Positions 63,579 through 64,000 of a DNA stretch of 64,000 nucleotides are shown one piece after another. The notes under the pieces are model-generated. The model made no database searches and was not told the origin of the DNA. It worked only from the letters and a program-made list of their open reading frames with translations. Position numbers and translations under genes: made by a program. This stretch comes from JADJRH01 sp046351455. Its GTDB lineage: Bacteria > Myxococcota_A > Polyangia > Polyangiales > Polyangiaceae. Where the stretch lies: the NCBI GenBank assembly GCA_046351455.1, contig JAXLYM010000002.1, positions 558,001 to 622,000 on the forward strand, in the 5' to 3' direction. Position 1 is the stretch's first letter. Each line of letters begins with the position of its first letter.

Positions 63579-64000
63579 GTGAAGGTCCCGCTACCGACGA
63601 GGCGCGCCACGGTGCGCCTGGCGAAGTCGATCGCACCGCATCTGTTAGCGGGCGATCTGCTCCTCCTCAAGGGCGATCTCGGCGCCGGCAAAACCTTCTT
63701 CGCGCGCGCCCTCTGCCGCGCCCTCGGCGTGCCGTCGCGCGCCGCGATCACGAGCCCCACGTTCACGCTGGTGCACGAGTACGAGGCGCGCCTGTCGATC
63801 CTGCACGTCGACGCCTACCGCCTCGCGGACGCGTCGGAGCTCCACGCGCTGGGGCTCCGCGAGGCGCGCGCGAACGGCGCGTTGCTCCTCGTCGAGTGGG
63901 GCGATCCGTACCTCGCGGACCTCGGCGGCGACGCGCTCCGGATCGAGATGACGCCTCCGCCGACGCGCGCGGCGACGATCGAAGCGACCGGCCCGCGCAG
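63579..64000 (+). CDS. tsaE: tRNA threonylcarbamoyladenosine biosynthesis ATPase TsaE (cut by the right edge)
   Basis: The visible 140 residues hold the P-loop in LLLKGDLGAGKTFFARALCR, then ITSPTFTLVHEYEA, ILHVDAYRL and LLLVEWGDP, the standard TsaE sequence. TsaE is the ATPase that recycles the TsaB-TsaD complex making t6A37 in tRNAs reading ANN codons. The start is a GTG with GGAGG nine bases upstream. Divergent from the MFS gene, with a 44-base gap if that gene starts at its TTG. Confidence 0.9.
   Translation, partial: MKVPLPTRRATVRLAKSIAPHLLAGDLLLLKGDLGAGKTFFARALCRALGVPSRAAITSPTFTLVHEYEARLSILHVDAYRLADASELHALGLREARANGALLLVEWGDPYLADLGGDALRIEMTPPPTRAATIEATGPR

Overview
The window looks like a chromosomal segment of a myxobacterium, probably the Polyangiales/Sorangiineae side of Myxococcota. 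The base composition is very GC-rich and nearly all codons end in G or C. GTG and TTG starts occur, and many lipoproteins carry a Gly/Ser/Thr-rich linker after the lipobox. There are Cys-rich repeat lipoproteins, a eukaryote-like Ser/Thr kinase with a C-terminal membrane anchor, RsbR/T/S-type regulators, and a multifunctional lipid enzyme resembling the ether-lipid enzyme ElbD of Myxococcus. I assign no species.

Layout. 1-14.1 kb: edge of an Fe-S protein, a Lys/Ala-rich histone-like protein, an O-antigen ligase-like membrane protein, a lipid operon (five-domain reductase/ligase/ACP/acyltransferase/SCP2 protein, NAD-dependent epimerase, lipid kinase), an RsbR-RsbT-RsbS module, purA, and a stand-alone cyclic-nucleotide-binding protein. 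14.1-24.1 kb: a tri-heme lipoprotein with a clear terminator, a secreted metallophosphatase, a three-gene lipoprotein operon (FG-GAP protein, thioredoxin-like, Thr-tract lipoprotein), and the DNA ligase LigD. 24.1-35.6 kb: flippase, thiolase-fold/TPP-enzyme pair, hybrid sensor kinase, glycosyltransferase, and a nitrosative-stress module made of hcp and a divergent Crp/Fnr regulator around a perfect FNR box, with a GGDEF-hemerythrin protein beside it. 35.6-45.4 kb: surface and signalling genes, including two Cys-rich repeat lipoproteins, a PEGA-like protein, a Ser/Thr kinase and a DUF4139 lipoprotein.

45.4-62.4 kb is the accessory and defence part. A secreted polymorphic toxin with a C-terminal HNH/AHH-type nuclease is translationally coupled to a double-CXXCG (SitI6-like) immunity protein. 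A further small orphan lies at the end of a complete type I restriction-modification operon (hsdR-hsdM-hsdS). The toxin cassette is bounded by a 41-bp direct repeat derived from the 3' end of hsdS. Upstream of hsdR is an eight-copy, 22-bp tandem array whose units contain dyads. About 6 kb beyond hsdR is an overlapping AAA ATPase and DUF4435 (TOPRIM) pair that I read as a PARIS-type anti-phage system. It sits inside a co-directional run between an MFS transporter and a glpA/glpB-like pair. PARIS is known to respond to phage anti-restriction proteins, so a type I R-M system and PARIS in one neighbourhood make a coherent layered defence. The window ends in the start of tsaE.
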